Translations under genes and position numbers: made by a program | Shown here: positions 36,303 through 49,324 of the stretch, piece by piece | Numbering within the stretch: the stretch's first letter is position 1 | How the letters are laid out: every line of letters begins with the position of its first letter | NCBI GenBank assembly: GCA_013398955.1 | Contig: VWPU01009390.1 | Coordinates: forward strand, 1 to 64,000 | Direction of reading: 5' to 3' | DNA length: 64,000 nucleotides | Source: Callaeas wilsoni | Taxonomy: Eukaryota > Chordata > Aves > Passeriformes > Callaeidae | The notes under the pieces: generated by a model | Seen by the model: the letters and a program-made list of their open reading frames with translations, nothing else | Database searches by the model: none | What the model was told of the DNA's origin: nothing

Positions 36303-36945
36303 AAAATCATGGAATTGCAGAATGCTATGGATTGAAGGGACCTTATGGATAATCTAGTTCCAAGTCCCCTGCCATGGGCAGGGACACCTTCCACCAGACT
36401 AGGCTGTTCAAAGTACCATCCAAGCTGGTATTGAACACTTCCAGAGATGGGGCATCCACAGCTTTTCTGGGCATCCTGTGCCAGTTTTCACCATCCTCAC
36501 AGTAAAAAAATCTCATCCTAGTATCTGATCTAAACCTATTCTCTCAGATTAAAGCCATTTCCCCTTGTTCTATCACTACATGCACTTGTAAAAAGTCCCT
36601 TTCCATCTCTCTTGTAGCAGCCCCCTGCAGGCACTGGAAGGTGCTATAAGGTCTCCCTGGAGCCTTCTCTTCCCCAGACTGAACAGCTCCAACTCTCTCA
36701 GTCTCTCTCTGTAAGCAGAGGTGCTCCAGCTCTCTAGAGAATTGTCTTCATGGCCCTCCTCTAGGCTCACTTCAACAGGACCATGTTCTTGTTAGGTTGG
36801 GAGCCCCAGAGCTGAATGGAATACTCAGGTGGGGTCTTAGCAGAGCTGAGAGGCCCTTTTGGCGACAGTGCTTTTGGATGCAGCTCAAGACATGATTGGA
36901 TTCCTGGGCTACAAGTGCAGCGTGCGGGGTCATATTGAGAAAATC
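36303..36945 (-). mobile_element. CR1 LINE, minus orientation, ORF2 end plus 3' tail
   Basis: The plus strand shows the reverse complement of a CR1 end: 'AATCATGGAATTGCAGAATG' (decayed 8-mer tail), 'CCATGGGCAGGGACACCTTC', 'GAACACTTCCAGAGATGGGG', 'CCCCTTGTTCTATCACTACA' and 'TCTCTTCCCCAGACTGAACA', then the 5' side near 36900. On the minus strand the peptide SAYRERLRELELFSLGKRRLQ matches the conserved C-terminal CR1 segment '[20 protein letters not shown]'. Stops and indels interrupt it. About 640 bp, 5'-truncated. Confidence 0.9.
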
Positions 36946-38915
36946 TTAAAGCTAATACAGGGAGGAACGGATTGAGTTACACAGGCATGTATGAGTGAAA
37001 GTGTGAGTGTGAGGAGGGAAATTAACTATAAAATTCTCAAGACCTAGGGCCCATTCATAAATTCAGAAAGTATATCCCATTGAAAGAGAAAAGTGAATTA
37101 CAGTACTTCAGGAATAAAACAGAAATATTTGCTGGGAATTCTTATCAGAAGTAACCTTCATATCTTTTGCACTGTAGATGATTAATATTAGCTGCAATAA
37201 ATCTCACTGATAATCTTCAGTTCCAAAAGAGGCACTATTTTAAATAAGCCCTCATTTAATATTGGCCTTCAATTCATTCAGAAGTGTGCAGTTCAGTTTG
37301 CTTAGTTTTGTCTGCAAAAGATAATTACAAGGATGTGAATCACTGTGTTCTCAGCTGAGTCAACCACCCAAAATACTAAGCTTTTTAAGACATTATCATG
37401 AGCAGGTTTTTAATATCTGAATACAGCTAATAGTTGTGTAGCATTTCAGTCAGATGAGCGAAACCATAGCAGCTTTGTACAGGCATTGCTTTGTGTTTTT
37501 GTTCCCACCACCCCAAATATTAAGAAGACAACCTTGATCATCTGTTCCATCTATGCTGAGCAGCATGGAAAGAACAGTATGGACTAATGAGACTTTGAAA
37601 TCCTTTCATGTTTTTCTGAGCTTGTAAATAGCCCAGCCAGATATGACCTATCATGAATTAAATTAACCTTAAGTCTGTCAGATAAATCCTGTCCTGTTTG
37701 TCCCCGGAAGAGCACTCTGTGCTAGACACTGAAAGCTGTGAAATACACACTTATGAATAGAGCCAAATTTTCTCTAATTTTGGGCTGCTTTGTCGTAATG
37801 AAGTAGCAAGAGGCAGAGCCCCAGATGAGAGCTATTAGAGCTTCCCAATGCAGATATTCACATCTGATAATATGTTTCACTGCAAATACTACTGCTATTG
37901 TCAAGGCTATTTTAGACAGGTTTCAGGAAATTAACTTCCTTTTGTACTCTGCAAAAGTGGTTTGCTTGCTTGAGTGGTAAAGGCAGGCATGTACTATTAA
38001 TGGTATACTTTTTGTGTGAATTCATGAAGGATTTTAGGGCTATTAATCTGTCTGTGTTCAGACATGCAACAGATACACTATAAAAACCAAACAAAAAAAA
38101 AACTTCTGAGCTGCTCATCTTCAGGAGCATTCTCACTGCTGAAGTTAGGAAAAACCTACTTAATTTGTCTATATAGCTTGAAGGTTAATATGAGATAAAC
38201 CTCACTGATGGTAAATAATTGTCCACTACGAAAGTGCCACAAGAAGGTCATGGCTACCACAATAAGTCCTGGCCTAATAGCAAACCTATGATTTTGTGGG
38301 AGAAGAAAAAGCAACAAGCTAGGATTTATTCCATATCACTACACAAATGGTATGTGTCTGAAAAAATGTCTGTGAAAAAATGATCCACCAGTGTGCATTA
38401 ATTGGATGTGGTCAGCCGGGCCAGGTGGTAAGGTGCTTGCCACGGACAGATACAATCTGATTTCAGGTTCTTACTGTGACTGATATAGAGAAAGAATCTG
38501 AAACCTTTGGGCATACACCATTCAGAATAGAAATCTGCTCGTTTCTTCCAGGAAAGCTCCTCAGCATTGTTTATATAATTAAATAACCATTGAATCAGGA
38601 AGAAATAGAAAGAAGAGGGTTTTTAAAACTTAATGGTTAGCATGTGCAATCAGACTGTGAGGGGAATAGACTTTCTCAGAGTTCAAATGAGTCTCCAGGG
38701 AACAAAAATTGAAATGGAGTTTTCCGGGTTTCAGCTCATGTCTGTAGTATCATAAAGTTAGTGCTTTTTCTTTTCAACATGTTTCATCAAAGTGAAACTT
38801 TCTGACAAGGTATTTCTTAAATAAATTTCCTACTCATTTGACACTAAGTGACCTTAAGTGCTCGAATTTACTAATGTATGCTTTAACCTAGTACTTGGGA
38901 TTCTTCCAAAGATCA
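36946..38915. other. AT-rich non-coding DNA
   Basis: No gene or known repeat seen; a short A run lies near 38091-38101. Confidence 0.55.
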
Positions 38916-39738
38916 TTGAATCATAGAATGGTTTGGTTTGGAATGAACCCTAAAGATCGTATTTTTCCAATCCCCTTGCCACAGGCAGGGATGCCTTCAA
39001 TTAGACCAAGTTGCTCAGAGCCCCATCCAGCCTGGCCTTGAACACTTCCAGAGATGGGGCATCCACCACTTCTCTGGGCAACCTGTTTCAGTGCCTCTCT
39101 GCCCTCAGAGTAAAGAATATCTTCCTGATATCTCATCTAAACCCACTCTCAGTTTAAAGCATTTCTTCCTTGTCCTATCACTACATGCCCATGTAGAAGT
39201 CTGTATTCCTCCAAGGCTACCTGTCATTAGTTCCCTTTTGTGCTTGAGTTTATCTAGGAGCTCCTCTGTGACCCACACAGACCTCAGTGTTTTTGCCTGA
39301 CTTCCTCTTCACTGGAATGTACCACTGCTGCGCTTGGAGGAGGTGATCCCTGAATATTAGCCAGCTTTCTTGTGCCACTCTTCCCTCCAGGACTTTATTC
39401 CATGGTACTCTAATAAGCAGGTCCCTGAAGATGCCGAGGTCTGCTCTCACAAAGGCCAGGGTAGTGAGCTTGCTGTGCATGCTTCTGTAACGCCTCTTTC
39501 TTGTTTCCCACATAACATGTGTCTGCATAGAGGCATTTATGTTGGGCTCCGGATGAAGCCAACTCACTGGCTGGAGTGGCTGGAATTCCTTTGTGCAGCT
39601 CTCCAGGTGTTCTCCTGCTGACCTGTGATCCCTCTCCAGGCTCTGGGCATCTCTTGCTGTCCCTGGCATCAAAGTGGTGTGAGTGGGATGGCCTGAGGTT
39701 CCTCTGCCCAGTGTGTAGTAAAAGTAATGGATGTGCAC
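38916..39738 (-). mobile_element. CR1 LINE deletion derivative (ORF2 start, linker, 3' tail; EN and RT domains missing)
   Basis: The left part, 38916 to about 39225, is the reverse complement of the CR1 3' tail ('GGCATCCACCACTTCTCTGG', 'TTCCTTGTCCTATCACTACA'). The right part is on the minus strand. Near 39550-39500 a frame reads KCLYADTCYVGNKKEAL, like the CR1 ORF2 start (LYTNARSMGNKQEEL). It jumps straight to SKLTTLAFVRADLGIFRDLL and ...EGRVAQESWLIFRDHLLQAQ, the linker between the endonuclease and reverse-transcriptase domains. So the endonuclease domain is gone at the first junction, and the RT domain at the second (near 39225-39240). The 162-codon frame at 39250-39738 spans the join. It cannot encode a working polymerase. 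Family layout is from memory. Confidence 0.75.
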
Positions 39739-42700
39739 TATTTTTATTTACTGCTGTACAATGTGGGCTTTATGATTTTGTGCCAAATCTGTTGTATCAG
39801 GAGCACTTCTCCAGACACTGGGAAAGATTTCTTGGCATATTTGAGAATAAATATTCACTGATAAATGAAAATAGGATGGAGACAGACCTCGAGTACTAGA
39901 CCCCTGATCCCCAGCTGCCTTGTATCCTTCCAAGTGGCTGTTTCCTGTGAAGATCATGTGTGGGTGGAGCAAGCAGTAAACTGGCCTGAGTCATTCAATT
40001 GCACTAGCATCAATTTCTGGCTCTCCTTTAATTAGTACAACAAAGGTAACCATCAAGCAGTGATGGTTATAAAACCTGAAATCTTCTTTGAAGACAAATA
40101 TTGGTTAAATTGGTGGAGATTTATGAAACTCAACACAGAAAGAATAGTTATTAAAGATTGGATCTAAGGTGCCTAAACCCTAGAGAAAAAGCCAGAAGAT
40201 TAATCTTTTAATGTTCAATCATCTCTGTTAGCATATGTTTTCATTACTTCTCAGTGCAGGCTGTGTTTAGAAACTTACTAAGTTCTTTTCGAAGATCTCT
40301 TATGTGCTTTAGTTCAATAGCTTATATTTCAGTCAGTCTTTCTATTTTTGTTTTAGGGTGTTACTCTAATTATAGAATAAGTCTTTGAATTTTCGTGTTC
40401 TTTGCGTGTATGATGAGAACATTTCTTAAATCAATTTTAGACTTCTCTTGATCATGTTAAAAGACTTCATTAAAATCACTGGTCATTGTAAGATGGATTT
40501 AGCTCTAACTTTTCAATGATGTCAATTCAGAAGCACTTGCATATCATTGCATGCCATCTGTCAGCAAGGTCCCAATTTATCTGAACAAGAATGGAATATT
40601 TTCTGAAATTAAAGCAAAACTCATTTGTAGCTATCAAGTCATGTTGTTGTACAACCCCAAAGAGACATTACCAAGGTCAGGCTTCTTTTCGGTGAAGTAC
40701 TTTTGCTAGAAGAGAAGTAAACACTCACACTTGGGAGTTCTTAGAGCTGGGGAATTTCCTATTCACATACTACATGCCCATCACTGGGAGGTTAGAGAGT
40801 TCAGACTATTAGTACTTGTTCTCTATGAAAGACTTAACAGAAGACAGAGATTAAAAGTAGAAAGCTTTTTTTTTCTTGGCTCAAAAGCAAAGTGTAGTCA
40901 ATTTTGCTTGATCTTCCTCTAACACACCTGTAAATGTTTTAATTTGAGTCTGATAATGAGACAGAGAAAATCACAGTCCTTATTTCCTTCTCGTCTTTGG
41001 GCAAAACTCCAAGCTATTTGAAATTAATAAACACGCATGCCTCAAATATGTTCAAAAGATTTCCCTGAGGAATACACATCCAGGACCTGTCATGTTCTTC
41101 TGTGCCTTTGCACTACTGCAGGAGTTCCTTACCTACTTTCTGCTGAATTTCCCCTTTGTGAAAATGTAAAATCAAAATGGTTTTTCCTGTGGAACACCTA
41201 GCTTCCTCTTGTCAGGAATTTTATATGAGGCACTGGAGATACACATGGAGGTGTACTGCTATAATCTGCCAAGTTCCATAAAAAGGAAAGAATTGGAGGG
41301 TACATGACTTAATTGTTAATACTGATTAAAATAACCCTAAAGCAGCTCTATTTTGCATCAGAAGTCAAACCAGACCCAAAGATAATCAGAATGCAAGGGT
41401 GATTTAGACTTCTACCTCTGCAGAGCTCCATTAGCAGTGTTATGATGCACTTCTGGTGCTTTCTTAACTGCTTTTCTTGAAGTTTTTTCTTGGTATTTTT
41501 CTAAGATACAGCTGTTTTCTTCAAATTTCAAACACTTTTTAAAACTTGTTAAATAGAGTTTATTTGAACACTTCTTGTGTGTAATCTATTCAATGGCCCA
41601 TGGAACATTCAAATATTAAATACTAGAAAGCTTTTCTTTACACTTTCCCAGACTGGAATCTGGGAAAGTATGCATTTGCATTCACCTCAAAAATATGAAC
41701 CATCTTCAAGATCGAGCTGTGATTTTTCATCAGTTTTTGTTCACAGCTCCAGAAAACAATTTGAGACAGAAGAGCATTGGGGTGACCTGTGTTCTCTAAT
41801 TTCATACATTTTTTTTCATACAGGATTTCATTTTCATGGAAATAAAATAATATAATATAATATAAGGGAGTATTTTAAATCACTGTATATCCACTAGGAT
41901 ACCAAGGCAGGTGCACTTATTTTGTATCCACACATTTTCAGTCTTAGAAATGCAGTATAATTTCAGGAGAACAGAGCATTCCGACACAGGAGAGGCTTTT
42001 GGTGTTTTGGGGCTCTGTGTTTTTTTGTGGCTAGAACAGAGTTCTTGGAAGACAATGTTGTAGAGGCAAATTTCCTTAGGTTCAATCATACCTAAAATTC
42101 AGAGTAAATGCCCTAATTAGAGCATTATTCTGCAGAAGATGGGTACCCCAGCTATGCTTTAAGCTGGAAGGGACACTGCATGTATTTAGACAGTTGAGTC
42201 CTTTATGGTGTCTAGGCATAAGGATACCCTTTTTTCTACCTGGATCCCAAAAGGGCTTTGATAAGGACGTGTCTCAACACTCAGCTCAGAGAAACTGACA
42301 GTGCTTCCAAAGATGTGCAGTATCAGTACTTCATATCCTTAAGGGAACTTTTGCCAATAGCTTTATCCAACTCAAGCACAAGGATCAGAATTAATTTCTG
42401 GCACAGTGCTGTACTTACAATTTGAAGCTGAGTTTAAAGGGCATAATAAGCACTTGCCTTCTCTCTCTTCTAATATGCATATTTCTGCACTGTTAAAAAA
42501 AAAGGGTTAGAAGGGAATTCAAGGACTAAATGCAATAAAGTTCAGGGAAGGGCTGCAACCCCATCCCTTGCATGTTGTCCTTGGAGACTGGTTAAGTATA
42601 TTTTGGGGTGGAGCCATAAATAGGGATTTATCCTTTTAGTTTTGTCAATTCAATATCTGAATCCTGAAATAACACTGTAACCGCAACTACCTTGTTACCC

Positions 42701-43337
42701 TAAGGTTCTGTTGGCTTGAAATTTCTCTAATATAAGTTTGTGTTGACAACTGATCACATACTTTGATACATTATTGGAGATTTTGACTTTTTATATCACG
42801 ACTAATATTATTTTAAATGTAATGCCCAGAAAAAATATTATAGTCTAATAACATCAGAAAGCCAACGTTTTGTTTAGCCATTAGATTTTGCATGGCTTGC
42901 ATGAGTTTCTTTAAGCAGTACATTAGAGGAAATATTTTTTTTCTTATTCAGTGATTTTATAACTTCAGTAAAACTTAATCTATAAATTATAAAATTAATG
43001 TGTTTACTCTAAATGTAATATACATATTTACAGGTATTCTAGCAAAGATAATCACCATGAAATTAATAATTTTATGTCTTTTAAATGATTATTTATTCTA
43101 TAGCTGAAAGAAGAATAGCTTAGTGGGACTATAACATCCTTAGAACTCAAACAGTAACAAATATCAATGTGTTTTATTTTTGCATTAAATGCTTAACAAT
43201 ATTCACGGTAACATTCAAGCGTGTGTCCAAAATTATTGACTTTAGATTTTTTACTGTGAAAAACTGATAAGGTATCTGAGGAGCTGGAATCTGTGCACTG
43301 TTCCATCAACACTTGCAAATTAATTGAGAAACAATGG
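39739..43337. other. AT-rich non-coding DNA
   Basis: No gene or repeat recognised except a 9-bp hairpin at 40047-40069. Frames of 60-107 codons show no motif; those at 39576-39972 overlap the end of the CR1 copy. Confidence 0.55.
40047..40069. repeat. Hairpin, 9-bp stem, 5-nt loop
   Basis: TAACCATCA-AGCAG-TGATGGTTA is a perfect inverted repeat. Confidence 0.8.
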
Positions 43338-43640
43338 TGTCATGGTTTGACATTGGTCCAACTCCAGGCACCCACAAGGGTCTCTCGCTCACTCTCTCCT
43401 GCCACAGCTGGGCAGAGGAGGAAAGAGAAAAAAGTTAACAAAGACTTCATGAGTGAGATAAGGACCAGGAGAAAACACTTTAAGGGCAAAACAGGCTCAT
43501 CTTAAGGTTGCAAAGTGAATTTATTACTAACAGAATCAGAGGAGGATATTGAGAAGTAAAATTTAAGTTTTAAGCCCTTAAAACCCCTTTTCCCCTTAGC
43601 CCCTCCCTCCTTCCCACCAACAGCACAGGGAGACAGGGCA
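43338..43640 (+). mobile_element. Truncated ERV LTR, plus orientation; partner of 15976-17534
   Basis: It starts TGTCATGGTTTGACATTGG. 43467-43499 is a 33-base exact match (inverted) to 17374-17406. It runs through 'CTCACTCTCTCCTGCCACAG', 'GAGAAAACACTTTAAGGG' and 'CCTCCCTCCTTCCCACCAAC', then stops near 'GACAGGGC' at about 43640. The promoter and G+C-rich parts present in the other copy are missing, so it is a 5' LTR fragment about 300 bp long. Confidence 0.75.
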
Positions 43641-44316
43641 ATTTTTTCTTTAGCATGTGGAATTTAAGTATGTCAAAACGCCACAATAAAATCAGAACAT
43701 GTAACCCTTTATTTATTAATAAAAACTTCATGTTTTCCCATAACCTACACTTGAATGGATCAACAATACAGTTTTGATTGTATGGCTCAGTGTATGTGAG
43801 AACATAGACTTATGGTGGAAAGGTTTACATATGAACCACAGGAGTACATAAATTAGGAATATTTTGTAATTTATGAGAAGAAATAGTTGGCAGATGGGGG
43901 TCCATCCTGGGGTTCATATCTTTAGAATCCATTATTTCTCTTACATGTCTATAATTAATGAGTGCAATTTGGCTTTGAGATGACATGCTGTGCAGTTGTG
44001 GCTACTATGAGATACCTCCCATGGCAGGATTGTAATATATATTTATAAGAATTAAAATAAATGCTCTGATTGCACTTAACTCTCCCCAAAAGCTAAATAT
44101 CAGCACTTGAATGGATAACAAACACACTGTCAAGGAAATGCCAGAGCAAAGACACATGTTTTAGGTCCGGAAAATTACAACTCCCATATTCTTTTATAAC
44201 TCCGAATGGGACAATTCAGAATTAAGGGTAAAACATGAAAATTTTCTGCCAATATATGTCAGATTTTTTCTGTGACAGGAGTTGATGTCTGTCCCCTGAC
44301 TCAACTATTGCAAAAG
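43641..44316. other. AT-rich non-coding DNA after the truncated LTR
   Basis: Nothing identifiable. Confidence 0.55.
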
Positions 44317-44366
44317 GCACATAATTAATAAATCACATAAAGCACATAAGTAATAAATCAGTGTAA
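44317..44366. repeat. 25-bp tandem duplication (two units)
   Basis: GCACATAATTAATAAATCAC... at 44317-44341 is followed directly by GCACATAAGTAATAAATCAG... at 44342-44366. The second unit overlaps the start of the larger duplicated segment at 44359. Confidence 0.8.
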
Positions 44367-44484
44367 TTATCTCACGAGTTTCTGATCTTTAAAGAAATTA
44401 AAAGTTAAAGAGTGCATAATAATTGCAGTTAACACAAATCTATAAGCAAATAATCAGTTTTTAGGGTAAATAAACTCTAAATGG
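44359..44484 (+). repeat. Diverged duplicated segment, copy 1 (partner 45599-45740)
   Basis: In order: CAGTGTAATT, then 'GAGTTTCTGATCTTTAAAGA', 'ATAATAATTGCAGTTAAC', 'CTATAAGCAA' and 'TTTTTAGGGTAAATAAACTC'. All of these recur with small changes 1,240 bp downstream. Weaker similarity may extend to about 44545. No coding potential. The parent repeat family is not recognised. Confidence 0.75.
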
Positions 44485-44870
44485 TCTGGACCATTTTTCA
44501 CCTGAAATTGTATTTAGTGCTCATCATGGTATTCAGAACATTGTGATTGATTTAGATTTTTATTTATCCCATAGAAATGCTGATAGCTAGACTCTGCTAG
44601 AGAATTAAAATGCCCTTCAATATTACAATAGATTTCTAACCAAAAGGCAGCCTGACTTTATTAAGAATGCTTTTTACAATACACTAAATCTTGATACATT
44701 CTGCTAATTTAAGTCTTCGAAGTTACTTCAAGAAGTGATGACTGTGGTATGTGAACAGCATCCAATCACAAAGAAATTCACTCAATGTATTAATTACAAG
44801 AATAAAGAGCATTTAACACATTCATGAAAGAAGAGAGAGCAGTAGATAAGGACAACCTCTATTGCTAAAA

Positions 44871-44936
44871 ACATTAACTCAGAGTTTCATGCATATAAAG
44901 AAAATGTTAACTTAGAATTTAATGTATATAGAGAAC
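44871..44936. repeat. 33-bp tandem duplication (two diverged units)
   Basis: ACATTAACTCAGAGTTTCAT... at 44871-44903 is followed in register by ATGTTAACTTAGAATTTAAT... at 44904-44936. Both include GTATATA- or GCATATA-like and AGAGAA/AGAAAA endings. Confidence 0.75.
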
Positions 44937-45598
44937 TAGCTATGAACCATAAATGAAGACTGTGCTGAAGGGTGATGCTTTTAGATAGGTACAATGGTAC
45001 AGAAGAAGAGTCATTAATCACCCCTAGTATATTTAGCATTTAAACCCTTTATGAGTGATCTGGAAAGACACTGAATGTCATGCCATCAAAATAATGAATG
45101 ATGAAAATTTTCGAACTTTGTTCAAAATAGCGTAGTACTGAGAGATGTAAACAGAAAATGCAACCAGTGAATAAAAGAGATCTGAGTTTGCTTTTCAGAT
45201 ATTCAGTGTCTCTGAAGCTTTTGGCTGGACTTCACTTTGAATGGCATGGCACCTTTCTCAGCTATGTTCTTATACAAATCAGAAGAAATTATAACATGCT
45301 TAGTAGTGTGAAACTGTAAGAGTATGTAAGGAACATTACCTGAATTGTCTTCTAAACATTGCATTTTCTCTCTAATGTTCAGTAAAATCTAAGGGATAAG
45401 CTTTAAACATTGTCAAATAGGACTGATTATATTAGTACAGACTCTTTGAAGGTGGGCAAACACAAACAAAGGAAGGGAAAAATTAGTAGGAAGAAGTTAA
45501 ATGAAAATTTGTAAAAACAGGCTTTTATCAGCAGGTAGGTAAATTTACTTTTGAGACTACAGAAAGCTGGAAGTTTACTAAGAATAACAATTATAAAG

Positions 45599-45740
45599 CA
45601 GTGTAATTTCTTCATGAGTTGCTGATCTTTAAGAAATAACAATAATTTCAATTTAAACAGTACATAGTAATTATAATTAACTACTACTCTATAACAAGAT
45701 AAGCAATTTTTAGCGTAAATAAACCAGTTATATCTTAAAT
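45599..45740 (+). repeat. Diverged duplicated segment, copy 2 (partner 44359-44484)
   Basis: CAGTGTAATT, 'GAGTTGCTGATCTTTAAGAA', 'GTAATTATAATTAAC', 'CTATAACAAGATAAGCAA' and 'TTTTTAGCGTAAATAAACCA' follow the order of copy 1, with small insertions. Similarity may continue weakly to about 45830. Confidence 0.75.
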
Positions 45741-45830
45741 GCTTGTGATTATTTTTCTAATATTCTTACCATGGAATTTTTAACACTTTTACCTTAATAT
45801 CTTATTCAGTGCATTGCATGTTCAATCATT

Positions 45831-48800
45831 TGTTTAAGCCTCTCCAAAATCAATAGAGATCCTAAAATGATATCAAGACCCATCTACATAGAACTGATTA
45901 GAAGGGCAGGCCTTAGCTTACAGGTAATTGAGCATACATGCCAATTTTTTCATTTTATTTTACTTCCATTTAAGTCAACAATGCAAGTAGAGGACTTTTT
46001 GTTATGTTTACAGGGTATTTTTTTTACACATTTTCTCCTCTGGTTTAAAATAAATCTGGATATTAAAATAATTTCACTGCAGATTCTATCAAAAAAAATA
46101 CTAAATCAAGAAGTTGGTCTGACAAGGAAATATAATCATAATAGACCCAAATGCACATGGCTAATAACTGGAATCAAGTGATATTTAGTAAAATGTTATT
46201 TATGGGTTATGAGAGAATTGCACCTGATATTTCCACCAGTTACCTTCCTCAGATGATCACACAAAGAACATATGGAATAAGTGCCACTAAAAACCTCTAG
46301 CCTGCCAAGAAAACTTGATGAATTAAGACTTGCTAAGGATCAGCACTTTGAATTAGGTTTGTTTGGGGATTTTTTTTGACATTCAGGATCTGTAAGGTTT
46401 TATATTTATTGTTGAAGTTACCATGCAGTCACTGTTAGTCTACAAACTAAAGTTACCTGTCAAATTTTTATGGGAAAAAAAAGGAAGCTGTATTTACATA
46501 GAAAACATATCTGTAAACAATAAAGCCTTTGTCTCATTAATTTCTTCCCCTGCTTTACTTAGAAGTGCGCAAAGTCATCTGTTATTGCACAGGCTTGAAA
46601 AATTCAGCTAAAGGAAGAAGGCTTTGCTTAGGTACCCATTAAATGTGCAAATATGCATGTGGAAATCCTAGACTTCACAGAAGACAAACTCTAATTGGTA
46701 TAATGGTTTTCTTTTAGTCTCAATGATAAACTGCTATTTGTTTGGTTTGGTTTTTTTTCATGTATATAACCCAGAAGTGGGAAAAATATTTATATGTTTT
46801 TCCCCCAAACATATTCTTGTACTGAATTTATAATACAAGCCTTGAGTAAGTTTTTAAAAATTACAAAGCTGTGAAAACCTGATTTATAATGAATGGCTAT
46901 ATTTTAAACTGTAGCAACATGTCATCTTGGATCCTTTTAAACCTCTTAAGATTAAAGCATCTTTTTAATGATTTTATTGCATTTTATTGCATTCAAATAG
47001 AAGAGGTTTAAAATGTGTCTGATTATTTAGTTATTGCCTGAATAAAGCAGATTCTAGATGTTGATTCTCCACAGGCCTACACCTTGTTTATCATCTGTTA
47101 TCATATGAAGCACATCAGGAATATAATCTCTCTGATTATTGCTTTACAAAGTGTGATAACACCAAAGGCCCAGAATCTGTTCAGACAGAATGGATCTTTG
47201 ATTCGCAGGATTTAATGCCACCTTGCACCTCAGTCTTCAGCTTGAGAGGTTGCTTGGACTGCTCCTAGATCTGTCTTAAGTCTTGACTCAGCGAGAAACT
47301 CAGCTGTTTCGTGATAGTGTAAGCCTTTCAGCTAAGACAGCTGTCTGATTCAGAAAATATTACTCCTTTCTGGTTTGCTGCAAAGGTTAGCTTGGCTCAC
47401 CTGAGATTTAACAAGGCAGTTTAGCTTTCCAGGGAAATGGGAGAGAAGCACTCATGCAGGCAATGATGGGCTTGGCTGAGGAGTAGTGATTAACAGATGT
47501 GTTTCCACTGATACAGTGACAAATTAAAAAAGGAACTTGGACCTCTCAAGTCCTGTCATGAAAGTAGTTTGTAATTCCTTCATTATCAGTGCATCCTGTG
47601 ATGCTGACATTTTAATATTTTAGAGATGCTTTTAGAATAAATGAGGCGGTAGAAATAAAAGTGGCTTAACAGTCGTGGTTTTAACAGCAGGGTGTGAAAC
47701 ATTTTGTCTTCAGCTTTTCAAAAGGACTAAATTGTACGAAGGGAGTATGTTCTCATGTCTTCTCTGAAATAGCTTGAAGGAAATAAGCTAAACAATTGGA
47801 AGTGGCATAAACCTGGTCCTTTACATTAGTATTTTCTGTCTTCAGTTCCTTTACCTATAAGCCTTTTCCCTTGAAAAATACTAATTTAGAATTGTTCACT
47901 GCAATGCAACACTGCTGCAGCTTTTTTAGATTCCCAGGACTTGTTCCAGATTTTTTCTGTTTTAAAGCTCTCTGCAGTTTTCCTCTTTTCTTTGTTTCTA
48001 CTGTTGCATACCACATTAGTTCCTCTGCTGCTCAAAACAAGGACTAATCTCTGCATCACAACAGAGTATCACAATTACTTCCATTATGGTGCCTGTCAAG
48101 AACTGAATCAAAATATTTTTACAGCGTATGAGTGTGCACAGACGTAGTAAATGTGTTAGTGGCACACGCTTACACCCTGGTACCAGTGCCCAATATAAAA
48201 AGAGGATTATCTGAAGCAGAAAAGTTAATGCTACAAAAGGATTTTCTCATATTTTTGTTTTGATAATTGAGATCTGTGTTATGGCTTTATACAGCCGTTA
48301 TGTTTGGTATTACAATCCGAGGAGCCAATTAAGATCATCTAATGCCCTAAGCTTGTATACCACTCCAAAGCCACAGCAGAGGCTTGAGTACCAGAGAACA
48401 TTGTTTTCACAAACCCAGGCTATCTTGAAAAGAGAAAAGCTAGCACTTCCTCTTAATTACAGCTTTACATTAGAAGCATAAATTGAATTTTGGTCAGCCA
48501 CTGAATATTGAGTCAATACAGCCAAAATTTTCTGGGCCTTCTTGTCTCTGTCCTTCCTTGCAAGTGAGATACCTGTGGTGATCAGCTGAAAACTTCTCTA
48601 AACATCTTAGAATACGCTGAAAAATTTAGTTTACTAAACAAAAGCTCCCATTGCCATTTTACCCAGTCTGGCACCCAGGCTGTGCTCATGGCATGGTGCA
48701 GAGGACACAGGGTGCTTGTGGGACCTGTGCCCTGCTGAGTACCTTCTGAATGCTATGCCAGAATAGAGAATTTTGAAGGATAGTGTGCAATATAGAGGAG

Positions 48801-49020
48801 TTAGCATATTTGCCATCTTATCCTTTTCATTTTCTGACATTGTGACTTGAAAAAACACTTCTAAGTTACAGACAAAAAAAAAAAAAAAAGGGAAAAACAA
48901 AAAAGGAAAGAAGTCAAACAAAAGAGCATCTACAATTTGTCATTCATTGGCTGAAGGTGGTGAAAAAAAGAGATCAGAGCTATCCAGTCTATCTCCTATT
49001 AATATTATCCTGTGCCCAGG
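45831..49020. other. AT-rich non-coding DNA
   Basis: No gene or repeat recognised; a 16-A run at 48874-48889 is the only simple repeat. Sequence near 47000-47600 is less AT-rich and free of simple repeats, which could reflect conserved regulatory DNA, but nothing here proves it. Confidence 0.5.
49016..49020. repeat. Target-site duplication, left
   Basis: CCAGG, repeated directly at 49497-49501 across the solo LTR. The match is perfect. Confidence 0.8.
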
Positions 49021-49324
49021 TGTCTTGGGGTGATTCTATGACCATACTGTATTCCCCATCGCCTGCTTGATTTCTAGTGTACCTTTAAATTCAAAGGGGG
49101 GGAGAGAGAAGCCAAGAGAACTCTTCTAAGCGACTAGCTTGACCTTGCAACTAGAATGTNGCATTCTTTTCCTATTCTGACAACATTTGTTGGTTAGAGG
49201 ACTTTTGCTCTCTAGTCTCTTCGGCTTTCAGCGGAGAAGGGACTGTGATCTGCCTCAGCGGCTTCTGTTCCTTTTTGGACTGTTTTTAGCTTTGCCCTGT
49301 GACAGCAGAGGACTCTGTTTGTTA

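Noticed and set aside
39250..39738. 162-codon frame as a host gene
   Set aside because: Its residues match the CR1 ORF2 linker; it spans a deletion join in a LINE copy.
47000..47600. Possible conserved enhancer-like sequence
   Set aside because: Only composition suggests it; conservation cannot be judged from one sequence.
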